Below are positions 6,586-9,248 of a DNA stretch of 9,248 nt, in pieces. The DNA comes from an uncultured Oscillospiraceae bacterium (GTDB lineage Bacteria; Bacillota; Clostridia; Oscillospirales; Oscillospiraceae), in contig CALWVX010000064.1 of the NCBI GenBank assembly GCA_944385065.1, forward strand, positions 1-9,248. Direction: 5' to 3'. How positions within the stretch are numbered: position 1 is the stretch's first letter; each line of letters opens with the position of its first letter. Made by a program: the position numbers and the translations under genes. Below the pieces are notes generated by a model. That model was given only the letters and a program-made list of their open reading frames with translations, did no database searches and was not told the DNA's origin.

Positions 6586-7533
6586 TCAGAGCCCGCGCTG
6601 TCCGTCAGAGTGCCGGGCGATGTGGTCAGCCAGCTTGGCGTGGTATGCGTCCAGACAGTCAAGGATGGGCTCCGCATCCTGGGAAAACAGCAGATCGGGC
6701 AGATAATGGGCCCTCTTTCCCGCCTGCGTCATGGCGCGGGCACAGCCGATGCAGGATACCACGACGTCCTGACACGGCAGCTGCCCGGCCCGCATTTGGA
6801 TCCGCCGTTCCACCTCTTCGTTGGGGACCAGACCGTAAAAATTGTCGCCGCAGCACACCGATCTGGTGCCGCTGAAGGGGCTCTCCCGGAGTTCCACATG
6901 CATGCGGCGCAGGAGGTTTCGGACCGCCCGATGCACCTGGGGCTTGTGGCGATAGCCGCAGGAGTCGTGCACGGAGACGGTCAGCCCCGTGCGATCCGGA
7001 AGATCCAGGCGGGGGAGGCTGTCCAGCACCTCCCAGTATGAGATGGTGCGGACGCCCCGGTACAGGGAGCGGAAGCGGCGGTCGCATCCGGCGCAGTTGT
7101 TGATGAGAATCGCGCCCTCCTCCAGCTGGGGGTCGTGCCGGCAGCAGGTGGTGTGAAGCCCGATGCAGCTGTCCAGGTTCCGGCGCAGGAGGTCCAGCAT
7201 CCGGTCCGGGAGCTCCGGCCGGTAGAGGTAGATGGCGCAGCCCGGGTTGAAGTAACACCTGCTCTCCGCCAGATCCCGCGCGGAAATGCTCTCCCGGAGA
7301 CCGGGAACAGGCTGGGCCGCGCCCACGGGACAGACCGCGGAGCAGGTGCCGCAGTCGATGCACGCGGCGGGAGAGATCTCATAGCTCTCCTCGCCCGCCG
7401 TAATGGCGCCGGTGGGACATGCACTTTGACACGCGCCGCACATCACGCAGGCATCGGAAATGGTATAGAAAAAGCGGTCCTCTGTGCCGGCTTGGATGGG
7501 GTCTGCCGGCCGGTTCCGGTCTGCTTCGGTCAT
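6586..7533 (-). CDS. Dicluster 4Fe-4S ferredoxin fused to HdrB-like Cys-rich domains
   Basis: 315 residues; start supported by GGAGG seven bases upstream. Two 4Fe-4S motifs are at C29-x2-C-x2-C-x3-C39-P and C58-x2-C-x2-C-x3-C68-P. The rest is a cysteine-rich region resembling the CCG domains of heterodisulfide reductase subunit B and related oxidoreductases: FNPGCAIYLYRPEL (95-108), TTCCRH (128-133), NNCAGCDRRF (145-154), VHDSCGYR (188-195), VCCGDNFYG (226-234) and VSCIGCARAM (259-268). Such proteins pass electrons or reduce disulfides, often with a partner flavoprotein; no partner gene lies nearby. There is no signal peptide, so it should be cytoplasmic. It lies 117 bases downstream of the Imm5-like gene on the same strand with no clear promoter between, so co-transcription is possible. 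Specific substrate unknown. Confidence 0.85.
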   Translation of the reverse strand: MTEADRNRPADPIQAGTEDRFFYTISDACVMCGACQSACPTGAITAGEESYEISPAACIDCGTCSAVCPVGAAQPVPGLRESISARDLAESRCYFNPGCAIYLYRPELPDRMLDLLRRNLDSCIGLHTTCCRHDPQLEEGAILINNCAGCDRRFRSLYRGVRTISYWEVLDSLPRLDLPDRTGLTVSVHDSCGYRHKPQVHRAVRNLLRRMHVELRESPFSGTRSVCCGDNFYGLVPNEEVERRIQMRAGQLPCQDVVVSCIGCARAMTQAGKRAHYLPDLLFSQDAEPILDCLDAYHAKLADHIARHSDGQRGL

Positions 7534-7650
7534 GTCGGTTCCTCCGTTTTCCTCATTGGTTTCTATGATAAAGGGCGGCGCGTGCGGCCCGGAGCAGCTG
7601 CGGCTCGTCGGGTGCGGGATCAGCCCGGACGGCTGAATCCGATACGGCGG

Positions 7651-8193
7651 CTATTTGAGCATAAAATCCGCCCAGCTTCCGGGGTAGTCCGGCAGACGGG
7701 CCTGCCAGTCCAGCAGCCGGTCGAGATACGCCTGCTTTCGTTTTTCGACAGCCGCCGCGCAGTGCTCGATTCCCTCCCGATAGACGATCGCGGTGAGATC
7801 GTAGATGGGATAGCCGATCGCGTGTCCGGCGGTATGGACCACGGCGCACGCCTGGCCGACCGCGTGGCACATGGCAATGTCTTCTTTGCAGCTGATCTCC
7901 TTGGCAAAGGCGTGGCAGTCCAGAATTTTCCGCTGGGCAAACCTCATTTTGACGGCCCCGGCCGCCCAGGCCCGGGCCGCCTCCAGCGCCTCCCGCGGCC
8001 GCGTCTCATCCGGATATTTTTCTTCCAGTCTGCCGACCGTTTCTCCGGCAAAGTCAAAGGCCCACAGCGCCATGGTCCGGTGGTCCTGCTCCTGAAAGAG
8101 CAGCAGCAGATCCTGCAGATAGTCCGAATGTTTGGAAAACAACGCCTGATTGCGGCGCTTCAAACGGGCCTGTACTTCCTGGAGCCAGTCCAT
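7651..8193 (-). CDS. Imm5-like 'putative immunity protein'
   Basis: 180 residues, mostly helical and cytoplasmic; start supported by GGGAGG eight bases upstream. The central and C-terminal part (REALEAARAWAAGAVKMRFAQRKILDCHAFAKEI, then CHAVGQACAVVHTAGHAIGYPIYDLTAIV, residues 67-137) resembles the Imm-5 family, which was named as a predicted immunity protein of bacterial polymorphic toxin systems; this is recalled, not searched. The conserved His/Cys residues (C93-H94, C109-H110, H120, H124) stand out and could bind metal or act catalytically. No toxin, secretion gene or repeat is seen next to it, so the immunity role is unproven here. Its downstream neighbour is the ferredoxin-like protein. 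No convincing promoter was found upstream. Confidence 0.65.
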   Translation of the reverse strand: MDWLQEVQARLKRRNQALFSKHSDYLQDLLLLFQEQDHRTMALWAFDFAGETVGRLEEKYPDETRPREALEAARAWAAGAVKMRFAQRKILDCHAFAKEISCKEDIAMCHAVGQACAVVHTAGHAIGYPIYDLTAIVYREGIEHCAAAVEKRKQAYLDRLLDWQARLPDYPGSWADFMLK

Positions 8194-8246
8194 ACGCCTC
8201 TCCTCCCGAAATCGATGAAATCATGTACACGGCTGGGTCACTGCAA

Positions 8247-8286
8247 GCCGAGATGGACGGCGCACTGGTGCAACCTTCATCTCGGC
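8247..8286. repeat. Inverted repeat upstream of the Imm5-like gene
   Basis: A perfect 9-bp inverted repeat, GCCGAGATG (8247-8255) and CATCTCGGC (8278-8286), with a nested GCAC/GTGC inside. It has no T tract on either strand, so it is not an ordinary terminator. It lies between the isochorismatase remnant and the Imm5-like gene, where it could be an RNA structure or an operator. Confidence 0.5.
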
Positions 8287-8333
8287 CATTGAAAGCCCCG
8301 GCTGGGGGTGCTGCTCTCCACAAGAGGAAGCCG

Positions 8334-8573
8334 TCAATCTGTAAGGGCTCTCTCAAGATCTGATACTGTAATTAAAGCGTCTCTTTGCAGATATTGGATT
8401 TCTTTTAACGCATATCTGTGAGCATCTTCACTGGAACCGGCAACGGCATCTATCACAACCCGGATATGATAATCATGCTGGTGGGCGTCTACCTCTGTGC
8501 AATGAATACAAACATCCGTCAGCCCTCCAATTAGATATAGTGTATCGACATGAAGTCCTTTCAGAAGAATTTC
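8334..8573 (-). pseudogene. C-terminal remnant of an isochorismatase-family (cysteine) hydrolase
   Basis: About 79 codons plus a stop, reading EILLKGLHVDTLYLIGGLTD, then VCIHCTEVDAHQHDYHIRVV, and ending in YALKEIQYLQRDALIT. This is the classic C-terminal half of isochorismatase-like hydrolases, including the strand leading to the nucleophile Cys in TDVC and the VDAHQHDY helix. Intact members are roughly 180-230 residues; the N-terminal half with the catalytic Asp and Lys is absent. In this frame an in-frame TAG occurs just upstream (near 8580), and there is no ATG start. The base composition is AT-richer than the genes to the left. It is therefore a truncated, most likely non-functional piece left by a deletion or rearrangement, with its break near 8574. 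Confidence 0.8.
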
Positions 8574-8694
8574 TATCTTCTATATCTATTAGGTCTAACA
8601 GATGTGTTGGTAATTCTTTTTCGCCTATTAATTCAAGATATTCACTAACGGCACGGCGATCAATCGCAATTTTAAGTTTACCTCTATAACACTT
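8574..8694 (-). pseudogene. In-frame continuation past the stop of the 60-codon ORF (unrecognised fragment)
   Basis: Directly after the TAA at 8697-8695 the same frame continues without interruption as KCYRGKLKIAIDRRAVSEYL, then ELIGEKELPTHLLDLIDIED, which has natural-looking amino acid composition. It then runs into the isochorismatase remnant, where its frame no longer makes sense. It could be the rest of the upstream gene after a nonsense mutation, or the remains of a separate overlapping gene. I do not recognise the family. Confidence 0.4.
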
Positions 8695-8877
8695 TTAGAC
8701 AAGCCTATAAGTAATTTCATCATCTACTGGCTCCAGTTCTTTCTCCAATATACAGTGTAAATCCCAAAGTAATTGCTGTTCTTCCTTATCCTGTGTTGTA
8801 ATCAAATTAGTTTCGTCCCAGCGCAGGATAATTCTGTATAAAGCAAGCGCCTCTCTTTCTGTGAGTTTAATATCCAA
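8695..8877 (-). CDS. Small hypothetical protein, possibly truncated by a stop codon
   Basis: 60 residues from a TTG start, with a very strong ribosome site (AAAGGAGGGG, a few bases upstream) and an extended -10 promoter further up. The protein is acidic and leucine-rich (xDIKLTEREALALYRIILRW.. ..EEQQLLWDLHCILEKELEP), likely helical, cytoplasmic and without signal or membrane segment. No family is recognised. AT-rich composition differs from the GC-rich genes at left and suggests acquired DNA. The frame goes on beyond the TAA for about 40 sensible codons, so the present ORF may be the first part of a broken gene of about 100 or more residues. Confidence 0.55.
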   Translation of the reverse strand: MDIKLTEREALALYRIILRWDETNLITTQDKEEQQLLWDLHCILEKELEPVDDEITYRLV

Positions 8878-8931
8878 AAAACCCCTCCTTTATATAACCT
8901 GTGATACAATCCCTCTGCTTATTTTGCGTAC

Positions 8932-8940
8932 AGTATAGCA
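8932..8940 (-). promoter_or_regulatory. Extended -10 promoter for the small hypothetical ORF
   Basis: TGC-TATACT on the minus strand (8940-8932) is an extended -10 element about 55 bases before the TTG start. No good -35 box is seen at the normal distance, which extended -10 promoters can tolerate. Confidence 0.45.
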
Positions 8941-9001
8941 CAACAAACCATATAAATCTATTAGGGTTTTCTTAATTTTTATTTCTCATTGCCCGTCCTG
9001 C

Positions 9002-9247
9002 TCAAGGGACCGGTGCCGCTTGCGGTCTTTCCCCCTCTTCTCTCTGCCTGTCGGCCTCCACAGCGGCATCCGCCTGTTCCGGGCCAAAGACCCGCTTGAC
9101 CCGTCGATAGTCGGCGGAGCATAAAAAACCACAGGACCCGATGGCATGGGCCCTGCGGATGTTTAATTTCCAATTATTCCCACTCGGCAAATTCAGATAT
9201 AGTAGGGTGTATTTGAGGTGATTTCGCAGGAAAAACTTTCGCAAATA
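9002..9247 (-). CDS. Unrecognised partial ORF, C-terminal end
   Basis: An open frame enters from the right edge and stops at 9002. The part at 9002-9170 is GC-rich and reads like real coding sequence: NIRRAHAIGSCGFLCSADYR, then RVKRVFGPEQADAAVEADRQ, ending in a charged tail. The part nearer the edge (9171-9247) is AT-rich and reads less naturally, so the true frame may have a junction near 9170. I do not recognise the family; a mobile-element protein tail is possible but unproven. No ribosome site or promoter is visible inside the window. Confidence 0.35.
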   Translation of the reverse strand, partial: YLRKFFLRNHLKYTLLYLNLPSGNNWKLNIRRAHAIGSCGFLCSADYRRVKRVFGPEQADAAVEADRQREEGERPQAAPVP

Positions 9248-9248
9248 T

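Noticed and set aside
7553..7650. Possible small gene or terminator between the Imm5-like and ferredoxin-like genes
   Set aside because: Only a short 5-bp hairpin without a T tract and no start with a ribosome site were found.
7135..8292. 385-codon plus-strand ORF across the ferredoxin-like and Imm5-like genes
   Set aside because: It crosses two minus-strand genes with clear motifs and ribosome sites; its own sequence shows no domain pattern.
1..9248. CRISPR arrays, tRNA or rRNA genes, complete insertion sequences
   Set aside because: No regularly spaced repeats, tRNA-like cloverleaf, rRNA sequence or transposase was seen in either strand.

Overview
The window looks like chromosomal DNA from an anaerobic, GC-rich gut clostridium, probably in or near the Oscillospiraceae (Flavonifractor/Lawsonibacter-like). 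This is inferred from the strong GGAGG ribosome-binding sites, the GC-rich third codon positions, the consensus-like sigma-A promoters and the gene types (NhaC antiporter, AEC permeases, dicluster ferredoxin fused to Cys-rich domains, Clostridia-type ferritin-like protein). The species cannot be named from the sequence.

Left part (1-3545), all on the minus strand. A PaaI-type thioesterase gene has its own promoter. A second, near-consensus promoter follows directly after its stop codon and drives a leader of about 300 nt into a NhaC-family antiporter. I read this leader as a lysine riboswitch (L box): the P1 stem, the GATAGAGG..GCG 5' motif, the GCCGAAG core and the 3' TGGAG.GCTATCC motif are all present. 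It is followed by an intrinsic terminator about 50 nt before the start codon. This points to lysine-repressed expression of the transporter and makes it a probable lysine carrier of the LysW type. A second hairpin terminator separates it from a downstream AEC-family permease that runs off the left edge.

Middle part (3635-6504), plus strand. A ferritin-like protein with a long acidic, proline-rich N-terminal part is followed by an alpha/beta hydrolase of the monoacylglycerol lipase type, which has its own promoter overlapping the upstream stop codon. A perfect 12-bp hairpin terminator follows, then a second AEC-family permease with its own promoter. A perfect 14-bp hairpin at 6526-6559 probably ends transcription from both sides.

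Right part (6586-9248), minus strand. An Imm5-like 'putative immunity protein' gene lies upstream of a dicluster ferredoxin/Cys-rich protein; the two may be co-transcribed. Beyond about 8330 the base composition becomes AT-rich and the genes look broken: an 80-codon C-terminal remnant of an isochorismatase-family hydrolase, a 60-codon unknown ORF whose frame continues sensibly past its stop, and at the edge a GC-rich partial ORF. This looks like a decayed accessory region.

The best-supported regulatory finding is the lysine riboswitch on the NhaC gene. The most unusual protein feature is a four-cysteine, DnaJ-like zinc-ribbon motif placed just after the apparent signal sequence of that same antiporter.
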